DNA from: Zopfochytrium polystomum
Taxonomy: Eukaryota; Chytridiomycota; Chytridiomycetes; Chytridiales; Chytridiaceae
Length of the DNA stretch: 29,910 nt
Direction: 5' to 3'
Assembly (NCBI GenBank): GCA_025765615.1
Contig: JAIVFJ010000508.1
Coordinates: forward strand, 1-29,910
The position numbers and the translations under genes are program-made. The notes below the pieces were generated by a model. The model had not been told where the DNA came from. It saw only the letters and a list, made by a program, of their open reading frames with translations, and made no database searches. Below, piece by piece: positions 19,303 through 29,910 of this stretch; position 1 is the stretch's first letter, and the number at the start of each line of letters is the position of its first letter.

Positions 19303-21625
19303 TTAGTTTCGTAACCCAATTGATGTCAGATTGCATTGAATTCGTGAGGACTGATCCGACGGAAAGTACGTGACAAACTCTCCCTTGCTTCCAAACGGTC
19401 CCGGATTCAGCACATTGCAACCCTCATAAGCGAGCTTATATCCATCGTGCTGGTTCTGCGAGAACCAGCTATAACAAAACTTAGGGACCGTATCAATCAA
19501 GGCATCGTAAACACACGAACCAAGTGCGGGAATAGGGTACAAGCCGAAGTGCATGATCGTAACCCCAGTAAACCGGCCGGACTTCAACAGGAAGAGGCGT
19601 TAAATGCGATTGATCGATGATCGTTTGTACAAGCTTCGTTTGCTTGAGGGTAAGAATGGAGAACACAAAGCGACGTTGGTACGAACGTGCTTTCTGATCT
19701 CCGGCTCTGCTTCGAGATTTGGATAAATAATAGCATTTCTACGCATCTTGCTGATAAGGTCTTTGCCGGAATACAATCACTTCTTGGGGTGCAATACTTG
19801 ATCCTTTTTGTAACCTATTTCAGTAGAGATTCCTCGCAACGTGCAGAATCAACGTAGTACCGGCATGGATTTGTTGCCAAAATAGCATTTGGGACCCGTT
19901 CCTTCATTCTTCTCATAAATGTTTCTGGGAGCGGCCGCTGCGGAAGGGAGGTCCCCAGCAAGTGGGTCGGCTGGTCCTGGCACGAAGATGAACTTTGATT
20001 TTGCATTCAGGTCCGGAAATTCGTTAATTAAGTTTGCAAGCGCTGCGAAGCTCTCTACCGACACAAAATATGGCAAAACATGAGATGATTCCAATTGAGA
20101 AATGGCCATCAACCTATAAATGCTTCCGTATTGGCTGTGTTGTACAGAAAAGGCTTCGAGGAAAAGTTGCCAATCAACACAAAAGCGAGAGGGCAAACTG
20201 ATGCGGAATATCCTTCGAACAGGAGCCGTAACTTGCGCATTACCTGTACATACTTTTAAGAAGACCAACAAAAAAGAGTTCACGCAACTGTTGGTTGATC
20301 CAGCCAGATATCAGAAATAAAAACAAGCGCAGCAGTATTCATCCCCTTTTCAATCTGAAGCAGCGTTTCCTAGGTACAGAGACTAAATTGAAGCATCTAC
20401 GTTTGTTCCGTCAAAACTCACGGGGTCATCAGTTTCTTGCGGTGATCCAAAGAAATCCGCATTGTAGCCAAAGGTTGATCTAGCTCATTTGGTTAAGCCT
20501 TCTTTGACAAATCTTCATCTTCTTTTACATGGTTAGCTGCCGGGACTCTGGTGGTGGCATTGCCAGGTGTGTGACCGAGAACGTTTTTTTCTCTGTGTAA
20601 GTTCCAAAAGCAACTACGAAGCAGTTGTGAGTGAACAGCCCGCGAGCAAGAATGAGCTGAATATACATAAAAGTTAAAAGCGGAACATTGAAGGTTTTCT
20701 AAATCTCACATGCGGTGGGAAGTCTAACTCAATTTGAGAGTCCGAATCCTCCAAGCAATGTTTTCCTTCTCGTATCTGTGTCAACATTCCAAAGAGTGTG
20801 TAGTCACCAGGGGGTCTTCCGTTTAAATTCTTAATCAGTGTGATCTGAATTGACGGAGAGGAGTGTTGGACAAATACTCAGGGTAACACTGGTTACTTGC
20901 ATCGTAATGCTTTCCTTTTCGCCCAGCTGTAATGCTCGACGGCCGAAATTGCTCGTTCCTCAGAAGTCGCTGCTTAATAAGCTCGTATCTGTCCCTGTGC
21001 ATGAGCGCTTTTGAATCAGCTGAGCCAAGGACCTCAGGAGTATCCCTTGACCTTTAGCAGCAAAGTTAGCAAGTGCGCTGAGAGGATTCAGGCAGCGATT
21101 CCAGGAAACGTACAGGACAAAATTCTTTGAGTCCACCAAATAGGACCACTTTGGGATCTTAAATGCATCGATGACATGAAGGTAAGCTCCTAGGTTCGCA
21201 GCCATATCTTCGTCCATTTCAGCGTCCTGATTGTCAACAGCGGACCCAGTGATTGCTCGTTTTCGAAGAACATTGTTGACTACGGTTTCCAAAGAGTCAC
21301 GCTCAACAAACAAACCACGAGATCCTATTAAAAGCCACGTTGTGGAATTAATGGTCTTCCAGCGTCGGAATGTCAATCAAGAAGCAAGACGCAGCGCAAA
21401 GTAATTTACGTTGCCTAAGCCATGACCTTCTGTTTCCTCACCCTGGTGCTGAATGAAAGCAGTTGCGAAGTAGTCAATTGTGTCCGAAAATTCATTTTCA
21501 TCTTGATCGATGAGTAGCGCCAGGACCTCATCTTGAAGGTACTTGGCTGCATCGCCTTTTAATGCCAGACTGTACTTTTTTGTCAAAATGCGGATGGCCT
21601 GTCGGTAACGGGCGGAGCTTGACAT
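19303..21625 (-). CDS. POLE2: DNA polymerase epsilon subunit 2 (B subunit, DPB2)
   Basis: This non-catalytic B subunit of the leading-strand replicative polymerase links Pol epsilon to the CMG helicase in the nucleus. The ATG at 21625 gives the N-terminal helical domain ([20 protein letters not shown]). Family landmarks follow in order: [60 protein letters not shown] with [31 protein letters not shown] with [20 protein letters not shown] (calcineurin-like fold, catalytically inactive in this family), [18 protein letters not shown] then [40 protein letters not shown], and [17 protein letters not shown] before the TAA at 19305-19303. Clear introns include 21325-21409 and 21052-21113, with several more. 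Single extra bases interrupt the frame, for example TTT at 19762-19764. No active-site claim is made. Confidence 0.93.
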
Positions 21626-22892
21626 CGTTCGATTTTTCTTGTTAGTTATAATGCTCTGTTCCTCAAGAAACTGGAGGTCAGTCGGGAAGCTGTTGAGTGA
21701 TCGCGTCGTGTCAGGAGCCGAGACTCCAGCAGTTGTAGACTGAATTTGGCTGGGCTGGGTTGCAGGTAGGTGGCAACGTAACTCGGGTTGCTCTTGAATC
21801 GGGATCTGCTGTGAAAAGATAACACTCCCAGCGACGCCCGGAGGCAGGGATTAGCACAGGTGATGCACACTGCGCAATCTAATGGGAAAAGGGTCTTCGT
21901 AACCGTGAGTAACTCGTTCCACTAATCAATTGAAGAAAAGCACAAGTGATAAATACCTTTTTCCAAACCAAAAACCACTTCTATTGCAGTAATCTCAAGT
22001 CAAAGAACAAACGGAATGTCCTCCTTTGTGACAGTATGTCACTCCTCCCACTATCCAACGGAAGACAAGCACAAGTGGCGAACACCTTAGATCAAGAAGA
22101 AGGAAAGGTCAACATATAGACTTGGAGAAAACAAGTGGGGAAAAGTGAGGGGGGAGGGGAGAAGCAAGGGGGTATGGAAGAGTCGCCCGCCCCCCGTCGC
22201 TGGCGGCGACAGCCGGAGGGTGGCGTCGTCGCTCACTGCTACAAACGAGGAGATACGGCGAAGAAAGAGAGAGAAAGACAGAGAGAGGTAGAAGAAAAGG
22301 GTTGCCCGCCTACGTGCGTGCGGTCGATCAGAGCGCAACCGTATCCGCCCCATCCGCCGTATCCACCGTTCGTTCGATTGCGCGCTGGCGCCGTTCCGCG
22401 TCATCCGACCGCCTCGGCGCCCGCCGCACGGCCGTGCGGCTGAAGGCCGTGGTCGTGCGCGGATAGAGAGAGAGGGAGGAAGAGAGAGAGAAAGAGAGAT
22501 AGAAAGAGAAGGGAGAAGGGTAGAAGTAGAGGGTCTGACGCAGCATCCGATGTGTTCGGACAACTGGATGGAGAGCGACCACCCACCTCGTTTCCAAAGC
22601 GAAGGTTTTTTGGTAATGGAAAACAACTGCCGACTCGCGTTCACAGCCTTCTTGCTCTTGATGTCGGCAATACATAATTTGAGTCACTGGTATTCCTTCC
22701 CTTTATGTTGCTTTTGTTTTCCTTTCGTTGCCATCTTCGCTCGAATGAACACGAGGAGTTCGATTGGGCAAATTTAGGCAAATTTACAATCCGCACTGTC
22801 CTTCGAGGTGGTTCGTTTCTCCTTTGGGCTGTTTCTCATTTAAAGCGCAGCGCGAGACTTTGATTCAGGATGCATCTCCGCCGGAAGTGAAT
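21626..22892. other. Intergenic, purine-rich low complexity with an 18-bp palindrome
   Basis: This separates the POLE2 start from the TAF1 stop. It includes GA-rich tracts (22260-22290, 22464-22515), a GC-rich core (22190-22460) and the perfect palindrome GCCGCACGGCCGTGCGGC at 22423-22440. Long frames on the minus strand here (for example 22087-22644) are Ser/Leu/Arg simple sequence produced by the GA tracts and are not called. A 16-codon minus-strand frame, MATKGKQKQHKGKEYQ (22734-22684), was seen but is unsupported. Confidence 0.5.
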
Positions 22893-25800
22893 TTATTCGA
22901 TGTCAATGTCATTCATTTCATCATCTTCCGCCATCCCATCTGACCTCGGCCCCATCCATTGCTGCAGTTCCAGGACTGTCTGCTGGCGGATTCGCCCGCC
23001 GTGATAAGCTAACATCTGCTGATTTATAGTTTGCTTAGAGGAAACGATATGAAACAAGCAGCAAACCTGATGGAGGAGGCTTCGGCTTCAACTTGAGCTT
23101 GATGGCCGGCCTCGCTATGCCGCTTGAACTTGTACCAACTGATGGCAGAGAGTCAGACCGCGCCGGTTGGGCCACCCCGCCGTGGCCAGCAAGTGGTGCA
23201 AAGCTTGTGGCGCCTCCTACGTCACCGGAGGAGCTGGCGACCGAAAAGGGCATCACAGAGCTGCTCGCTAAAAGCGGAGATGCATACGGGGGCTGCAACC
23301 CAAAGGGGCCAGTGAATTCGGAGCCAAAGTGGGAGTAGGCTGGTGAAGCGGCGGCAGGAGTAGCTGCCTCTGAAGCTGGCTTGGATTCTTTTTTCCGTGA
23401 GCGGTTCGCAGCAGAAGTTCCGCCCGGTTTCTCTGAGCCGGTGCCGTCTTTGCCTTTTCCCGTTTGATCGTCTGGCCTGGAGCAAGGATGGATTTCGCAA
23501 AAACGGTAAATAGGTCCTTCATGGTCCAGAGATTTGTAGAGTGGGGTACAAACTTTTTTCTTCGCTGCTTTTTCTTCTCATCCTCGTTCGCGGCTCTGCA
23601 TGAAATTGATCAGCGTGATTGAACTGTTTTAGGGATATTTACTCAGTCAATTGGCTCTCAATCAGCTTTCGTTGCCGTAAATACGCATTGATGACTTTCG
23701 GGTCACTGACGACTTCAGGCGTCCACATGTAATTTCCTTCTGGAGAGCGGTGCTGGTCAAGTGAAGTTAATGAGAAACGCATGAAGACGAAGCCAGGTGC
23801 CAGTTACCAGTCGATTGATCACTAGATACTTATTTTTTCGACCCAGCGCGTTTGAAGTTTGGCTTTCAACTGCGGACATTCCGTCGTCCTCCAAATCTGC
23901 AGTGACACAGTTAGAAATCGTTCCCATACATTATGTAACGTGCCTGGTCTTTTGTCAAAAATTCTTGGAGGAGACATTGCACCAGAAGGGGTGGCGTAAT
24001 CGGTGGAACCTCCAAAGCCCCGCTTCCGCTCGCTCTCCTCCATCGCCTCCAGGTGCTTTTGACATTATGTGATGGACAGCGAATGCCTTAATGTTTATGC
24101 GAAGGAAAGTCAAACGACAACCTGCTGCTTCTCCAGTTTCTCCTCATCTTCCTTTGTCAGATCCGGAGGAACTGACGAGCTCAAAGCTCGAAGTTGGGCG
24201 TTCCAGATGCGACTTTTCTAATTCCGCGTAAGTTCGCGTGAGATGAAAGCTTTAGTCGCAGATGTATCGGCGTACCTCTTCTCGGTATACCCACTTGCTG
24301 CTCAGCGTATGAGAACCCTAATTGGCTTTGTCGGGTCTACAGGATTGCCGCCAAGTAAGAAACGTGCCAACCCCATTATCACGAACTGCGGGCTTTACCT
24401 GGTCTCTCGGGTGGAACCTCCCCTTCACGGTAGAACATTTCTTTCATGGATTGCCGGATGAAACTGAATCCTTCTCCTCTTCCAGTTGGATCGCCTTCAC
24501 CATACAATTTTCACCAAGCCTTTACCCTTACGTTTTGAAAAATGTGTGATGAGCTAAATCTGATATTGCTATTTTTGATACCTGAGTGGCAAAGGATGAA
24601 ATTACGTGTTTGTTATCCACGGTGCCAACTGCAGCTCGATATCCGTCACCGTTTCGTCGTCTTCGTTATCATCTTTGAAATCCATATTTGCATAGCCGAT
24701 ATCCCGACGTCGCTGCTCGCCGGCTAATGCAGTTTCATAACCACCGCCTGCGGAGAGATTTAACCGCCACCATGACGGAAGGGAGTAGATGAAGGCAACC
24801 ACCTACAATTTCAGGGGTTATGATTTTTGGATCTCCTCCTCTGACGGAATCGATTTGCCCCTCCTTCATTTCCACCACCCCAGTGTTTTCTCCCTTTTTC
24901 AGTACTCGCGCGAATTCCTGCGGAAGAATTTTTCCCGTTCCATTGGATCAGCGGTTGTCTCACTGCCTAAACAATCTGACCCTAAAGTCTAGCCTTTAGC
25001 TTCAGTTCGGCATCGGGCGGGCCACTGAAGTATTTCAATAATCGGGGAAACCAAAGCGCGCTGGTTCGAATTACTCCTAATCATGCGGTAGGCCTAGCGC
25101 CTACATGGAAACAGCGAATGGGTTCATGCACAAATTGTCATGAGGTACCCCAAACCTGAAGTCGAACGCTCAAAATATTTGTCATCTTTCTCGCTTGAAG
25201 GTCGTGGAACTTCAATCATTGGCTATGTTTGTCCGACTACAAATAGTGGGGTATTTCCCGAAGGTAATAACGGGTTTTTTTGTTGAAACGTATGCCTCGC
25301 AAGGCATATCAGGATCACACAGAGAGTTATACGGTAAAGCTGAGTACCTTATTAGAAGAAAGTCCCCATCTTCCACGTCATGCTTGAAGAGAGGGGCTCG
25401 AAAAAGATTATTTGTCAACGCTTGCATCATGTGGCCTTTGTCCACGTCCCCATACTTGAAAAAGGGCGATTCGTCAACTTTATCAAGAACTGACAGCTCT
25501 CCAACATCCGGCTTTAAACGTTTCATTCGATTAAAGAGGAGGCATATGGAAACTACTTCGTACATGGTTGATGGCGGCTGGTCTTTATCGTGCGCTTTTC
25601 CTGGTAAGTAGTTTTGAATGAGACTCCCCATTCCGAAATTTGAAAGAATGGGAGGGTATTCCTCCTACAATCATATCGTATTTGAGCTAGAGTCATTTCG
25701 CAGTTCAACCTCACCGAAAATTCAAGAAGCACGAATTTGGATGTATCTCTGAGAAGTAAGACCCAGCACAGCTGTAAGCGGGTCCTCTTGCTCAAGCAGT

Positions 25801-27363
25801 TTGTCCTTCTTCTTTTTAGTTGTCTTGACGCGCGAAAATTGAATATCTTGGTTGAGTGGAAATCTGATTTGAGGGCGGTGAAAAGATCGAAGCTCTCTGA
25901 TCGACATATGCGTTTTGTACTTTGGTGCCATCGGTTAGCTACGTGACTGTGGCAGCCTTTTGAACAAACTGACATAAGGGTGCATGAGCATGATCGCCGG
26001 GAGTGAGTGCCGAAGAACTGCACCGCTGTGCGCTTGACGGACGTGTTCGCGTTTGTGGGATAATTCGTAGAAGTTGGTCGTTTGAGAGATTGAAGCGGTC
26101 CCAAGTCCTTCGCACAATTAGCCAGTGGCAAGGCCAGTCAATTCGCAAAACTCACGGAATTGTTGGGAAGTAATCCAATGGGAACATCTGGCAAGGTAAT
26201 AAGCGTAAAGCGGACTGCACTAATTTTGACCCGTTTCAGCTGACCTGTCTTCTCCTGAACAGGATTAAGATCATTCACAATCGTTGGGTCCTCTACAATA
26301 AAGGGAGGTGGAACGACAGGATCATCGTCATCCCAAACAATTGCATCAACCCAGTCATCGGAATCAAGCGCGCGGTTTCGAATGAGTTTTATATTTGTAT
26401 CCTCGCTAATGCACCTGTTAGCAATAAAAATCCAGGAGAACAAGGGAATAGTCACGTTGTCTGCATAGCAGCTTCATCGTCGTCGTCCCAAAGAATTCTG
26501 TCCTCCCATTTGTCCAATTCAAACTGCCGCAAGGAGCCAGGAAGGTTGCTTTTCGTGAAAATAGTTCTCTACGAACAGGCTTTAACTTTACTTTAAACCA
26601 CGCAAGGCAAACCTCCTCTGCTTCCTCCAGCGGTCTCCGGGGAAGGTAAATTCCCCAAAACTCCACTCTTCTCCTTGCCTAAACTTTGATGAACGGGCCG
26701 CGAACAAGTCGCTCTGGTTCACACCGAACAACTTAAATCCGAGTTCCCTCGCCCTCCTTGATCAAAAGAGTGAGCGCTCCCATCATAATCTGCTTCATTG
26801 AAGGCGGTTCACCTCGACGAACAAGCTTCTTCACAGGGCGGGCAGCCCTGTAGAATTTTGGTATAACAGGTCCGAAAACCGGCCAGTCCGGAAAAATTCC
26901 CCAAAATGCTTTCGGACTAGCTTCTCCGTGGCTGCTCGCTTCGCTGCTTTCGCGTCATCGTCGGTCCTGTCGATTGCAGCGTCTCCCCATTGAAGTGTGA
27001 TCGGGCCAGCGCCTTGGTTGGCGGCCTGTGGTGACGGGGCACGGCTGATTTGCCCGGTGTCGCCAGCACCGGACTAGAGGTGGAGCTGGTTGCATGGCGG
27101 CTGGCGTGGTCATAGTCGTGCTGCCGGGAGTGAAACCCAGTTGACTTTGCGGCACGGCAACACCGACTGACGCAGCCTCCAGCATTGACGTGAAGGACTC
27201 GCCTCCGCCACCCTGTCCAACTCCATTAAAACTAGATGCATTCTGACTGGTGAATAGATGTGGGGTCGCGCGATCCTGGCCGAATCCCGGCTGCGGGTAT
27301 CCTTGGACTGTTTCCCTCTTCGGCATCATCGTCAACATCGTAGTCGTCGTCCCACCGGGACAT
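22893..27363 (-). CDS. TAF1: Transcription initiation factor TFIID subunit 1 (TAF1)
   Basis: TAF1 is the scaffold subunit of TFIID at RNA polymerase II promoters. It reads from MSRWDDDYDVDDDAEEG (ATG 27363). WEDRILWDDDD (about 26506-26475) and RNRALDSDDWVDAIVWDDDD (about 26380-26320) are the acidic Trp motifs preceding the conserved core. The DUF3591 core has RFNLSNDQ, LRHSLPAIMLMHP, RELRSFHRPQIRFPL (near 25900), MGSLIQNYLPGK (25631), VLDKVDESPFFKYGDVDKG, NNLFRAPLFKHD and RYYLREIP. ELQLAPWITNT and GDPTGRGEGFSFIRQSMKEM follow near 24650 and 24480, then TPEVVSDPKVINAYLRQRKL near 23700. The end, IKLKLKPKPPPS spliced to QMLAYHGGRIRQQ, finishes DDEMNDIDIE at TAA 22895-22893. Many short introns and several single-base frame breaks occur. 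No zinc knuckle or bromodomain is seen after the core, so this is a short, fungal-type TAF1. Confidence 0.95.
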
Positions 27364-27417
27364 CTTGCACAGATTGGTGCCGTGTCAGCAAACTTGCAAA
27401 CTTGTCAGATTATAACC
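27364..27417. promoter_or_regulatory. 54-bp divergent (bidirectional) promoter region TAF1/NFU1
   Basis: Only 54 bp separate the TAF1 ATG (27363, leftward) from the NFU1 ATG (27418, rightward). No TATA box is obvious in either direction. Both leaders must be very short, or each promoter must extend into the other gene's coding sequence. The spacing depends on both start codons, each of which begins a plausible N-terminus. Confidence 0.55.
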
Positions 27418-28466
27418 ATGTTCGGCATTACCAAAGCATTCGCCACCACCCGATCGGCGGCAACAGCCCTCACGGCCCACTCTCATGCGACTTCGCGGTT
27501 CGCGCGGCCCCAACGGGCTCTTCAGCCAATGTAACTCTTTCATAATTATCGTTTGAATTCTTCGAGTTTTTGCGCGTTTCAGCTGCGGCCGAGAGGAGCC
27601 CGGAAGCTCAGCCAACTGTCCCTCCTTCGCTAATGGTCCCCCTCAGTCCGCAACATGTTCATCCAAACAGATACAACGCCCAATACTGACTCTCTCCGCT
27701 TTCGGCCCCGGCGTCAAGGTGCTCGGACGAAGGCAGTGGAACCGTCGAGTTTATGAATGCACGCGATTCGATGCGATCCCCACTCGCCAAAAGGACTGTT
27801 TCAAATCGACGGAGTGCGCAGCGTCATGTTTGGTGCGGATTTTATTACGATCACCAAGCAGGAGGACGCTGTGTGGCAGCTCATGAAGCCGGACGTATAC
27901 GCATCCATCATGGACTTCTTTGGAACTGGGCAGCCTGTACTTAGTGAAGGTGCTGACCTCTGGGGTTGCTTCAGACACAATGATTCTACCGGAGGACTCG
28001 GAGACGGTAGCGATGATCAAGGAGCTTTTGGACACGCGAATTCGACCAACGATTCAAGACGACGGCGGAGATATTGAGTACCGAGGGTTTGAGAACGGGG
28101 TTGTAAAGCTCAAGCTCAAGGGGTCCTGTCGGACGTGCGACTCGTCGGTCGTAACACTAAAGAACGGAATAGAGAATATGTTAACGGTTCGTACCATCGT
28201 CTGATACTTGAGCATTTTCCCAAATAGGCACCTTTCAGACTACTAAATGAGAGCGCTTTGTTTGCAGCATTATATACCGGAGGGTCGAGTCTGTCGAACA
28301 GGTTCTCGACGAGGAGGAGGAGATATCCAACCGGGAGTTTCAGAAGCTAGAGGAAGAACTGAGGCGGAAAGAAGCAGGGGTGTATTACCTACCGATGCGA
28401 ATATCTCGAGCTTGGCCCAGTTACTCTGACAAAATTACCTTCTCGCTTTGGATGATATCTTTTTAG
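27418..28466 (+). CDS. NFU1: Mitochondrial iron-sulfur cluster scaffold/carrier NFU1 (NifU-like C-terminal domain)
   Basis: NFU1 carries 4Fe-4S clusters to mitochondrial targets such as lipoyl synthase and succinate dehydrogenase. [20 protein letters not shown] with later Arg residues is a typical cleavable mitochondrial presequence. Intron 27531-27582 follows. The Nfu N-domain shows [44 protein letters not shown] and [20 protein letters not shown]. The NifU-like domain has [32 protein letters not shown] and [20 protein letters not shown], with the cluster-binding Cys-x-x-Cys. Intron 28197-28267 precedes HYIPE and [20 protein letters not shown]. Extra bases in C4 27706-27709, A4 27789-27792, near 27720, near 27945 and at 28283 break the frame, yet every conserved block is intact. 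The C-terminal end past about 28375 is unusual, so the stop at 28464-28466 is tentative. Confidence 0.95.
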
Positions 28467-28728
28467 CATTTGGTGGCCATTCTGTCTGTCTCCCTTCCCA
28501 ATCCCTCCGAAATTCGCTCTTGGTTTGGTTCGGGCCCGTGGCGCGCCTGGCTCGCAGTTTTTTTTTTTCGGTTCCTTCTCGTCTGCCAACACACAACACA
28601 CACACACACACACACACTAAGCCAAACGGCGCGAAACCTGAAGATTGCAACATTAAAGGAGAATTTTGGCCGTCCCCCCCATCGCCCCCGACACTTCCGC
28701 CGCTGGCACTGGCAACCATCTTCTCTCC
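28467..28728. other. Intergenic / 5' leader with CA microsatellite
   Basis: Short spacer between NFU1 and the next gene, with a T-run near 28560 and a CA repeat at 28590-28618. No gene is evident. Confidence 0.6.
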
Positions 28729-29910
28729 ATGGCTTCTTCGGACTTCAATTCCACCAGCAGATCTCCCTTCCAAGCATCCATCGTAATGCCCCCGGAAGCC
28801 GTCGCCGGCATTCCTTCTCAAGCCGGAGGGTTGGCCGGCGGCGGCGGCGGCGGCCCTGGAGGCGTAGTCCCCTCTCGACATGTGGAAGGCCAGTGGGAAG
28901 CCCAGCCCGCCGTCAGTCAGTGTCGGTGCCGCAAACTCCCGATCGCGTAAACCTTTCCGCCACTGCCGCCGTCGCCCGCAACAATATCATCCCTTCCTCA
29001 GCACCAGCAACAGATACCGCAGCACCACCTACACCACTGAGCCACCAGCAACGCTGCAGCACCAACTCCACCACCAACAGCAGGCAGCAGCAGCAGCAGC
29101 ACCAGCATCATAGACCGATGGGAGTGGAGCCGTACTTCGACAGCTCTGAGGCAGAAGATCTCAGTTCTATCCCGTAAACGAAGCTTCCGTGCACGCGCAG
29201 CAAGCACCCCCAATAGCCTCCTGCCACCCGGTGGAAGGGTCGACATGCGACATCTTGGCCAGGGATCTGTTCCAGAAGAGGAAGACGAGCCAGTAAATCC
29301 AAATGCATCAAGCAGGGGGTTGGAGGGTGGAATTCCAACAGCGGGGCTGTACAGTGGGGAGCGCCTGCACCCGCAAATAATTCGATATGGAAAGATTCCA
29401 GCCAACCTCCCTCCATGTCACGTTACCAAGCTTCTTCGGGGGGCGGTGTAAGTGTTAACTCCACGAACAATGGTAATCCTGGTTTGTCGGCTCCTTCGCC
29501 GCAACCCTCCTTCAATTCGATCAGCCGACAGTACCGGAGCTTGTCTTTCTCGGTCGATAAGGGTGATCTCGCTCCCCAAAGCATACCCCCGAATATCCAA
29601 GTACCCTCTTCCCAAGAATATTTGGCACAAGCACAGGGTTCAAACTCTGGAGACAACGACAGTGATGAGTACTTTCTTCCGAAGGCACGAAGTCGGTCCA
29701 AGTCCGCCGTTCCGGTATTTGGCGACGCGTTCTCTCAATACTCTGGTACCTCCGGTCTTTTGGAGGATCCCACGGATGTGCCGCCTGGATTCTCTGATAA
29801 CCCGATCAGATCCATCTGGCAAAACGCCGCCAATGATGCGCCTATGATGCATCGGCGGGCTTCTACCCAGCCAGTCTTTAGACCTACCTGGGACGGTTCG
29901 ACACCGGACC
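28729..29910 (+). CDS. Unrecognised Ser/Pro/Gln-rich protein, N-terminal part, runs off the right edge
   Basis: The ATG at 28729 begins MASSDFNSTSRSPFQASIVM, then a Gly tract (GGLAGGGGGGPGG, near 28835). After a one-base change the reading passes through VNLSATAAVARNNIIPSSAP and a Gln/His tract (RQQQQQHQHHRPMG, near 29085-29120), then EDEPVNPNASS. From about 29412 the frame is clean to the edge: SFNSISRQYRSLSFSVDKGD, SGDNDSDEYFLPKARSRSKS, DPTDVPPGFSDNPIRSIWQN and MMHRRASTQPVFRPTWDGS. RRAS and RSRSKS are possible kinase target motifs. The composition suggests a long disordered region preceding a domain outside the window, as in fungal RNA-binding or signalling proteins. No family is claimed. 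At least two or three frame changes are needed before 29412. Confidence 0.55.

Noticed and set aside
22087..22644. 185-codon minus-strand frame of Ser/Leu/Arg
   Set aside because: Produced by the GA/CT tracts; no domain and no codon structure.
22684..22734. Short Lys-rich frame MATKGKQKQHKGKEYQ on the minus strand
   Set aside because: Sixteen codons, and no downstream exon joins it with a normal-length intron.
25060..25085. tRNA B-box-like GGTTCGAATT
   Set aside because: No A box or cloverleaf upstream, and it lies inside the TAF1 gene.
28435..28881. 148-codon minus-strand frame rich in Gly/Arg/Ala
   Set aside because: Antisense to the Ser/Pro-rich gene start and to its leader; composition is simple sequence.
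1389..29400. Genome-wide programmed +1 frameshifting (Euplotes-like)
   Set aside because: Break sites share no slippery codon or stop context, mostly fall in homopolymers, and at least one goes the other way.
1..29910. CRISPR array or prokaryotic operon
   Set aside because: No spaced direct repeats; genes are intron-containing eukaryotic genes.

Overview
The window reads as nuclear DNA of a fungus, probably an early-diverging or zoosporic lineage, although the exact group cannot be fixed from this sequence alone. Genes are close together, on both strands, and split by short GT-AG introns (47-107 nt where both ends are clear). Recognisable products are eukaryotic and fungal in style: a CSC1/OSCA channel, ZNHIT2, complex I NDUFA8, a SET methyltransferase, DNA polymerase epsilon subunit 2, TAF1 and mitochondrial NFU1. 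No tRNA, rRNA or CRISPR array was found.

Layout. 1-244 (-): start of a probable secreted S41-type peptidase-like protein, cut by the window edge. 1389-2420 (-): C2H2 zinc-finger protein. 3460-5404: accessory island with a dense heat-shock-element array, a TATA box, a 120-bp inverted repeat carrying two facing TATA boxes, a candidate LTR and a possible remnant of a Fanzor/TnpB-like nuclease C-terminus. 5989-10368 (+): CSC1/OSCA channel. 10782-12388 (+): ZNHIT2. 12460-13235 (-): NDUFA8, tail-to-tail with ZNHIT2. 13505-14386 (+): unrecognised, probably mitochondrial protein. 14578-16812 (+): SET protein with a second SET-like half. 17620-18319 (+): unrecognised two-exon gene. 18320-19300: low-complexity spacer. 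19303-21625 (-): POLE2. 21626-22892: purine-rich, low-complexity spacer. 22893-27363 (-): TAF1. 27418-28466 (+): NFU1, 54 bp from TAF1 and divergent. 28729-29910 (+): Ser/Pro/Gln-rich protein running off the right edge.

A recurrent property is that most conserved genes need single-base frame corrections, mostly an extra base in a homopolymer and at least one missing base. Intron boundaries and family motifs are otherwise intact, so these look like consensus errors of a long-read or pyrosequencing assembly rather than pseudogenes. NDUFA8 is the exception: all five exons join cleanly.

The genes do not form one pathway. They are housekeeping functions (transcription initiation, replication, RNP assembly, complex I, Fe-S delivery) beside a small mobile-element island at 3.4-5.4 kb, which is the most unusual part of the window.
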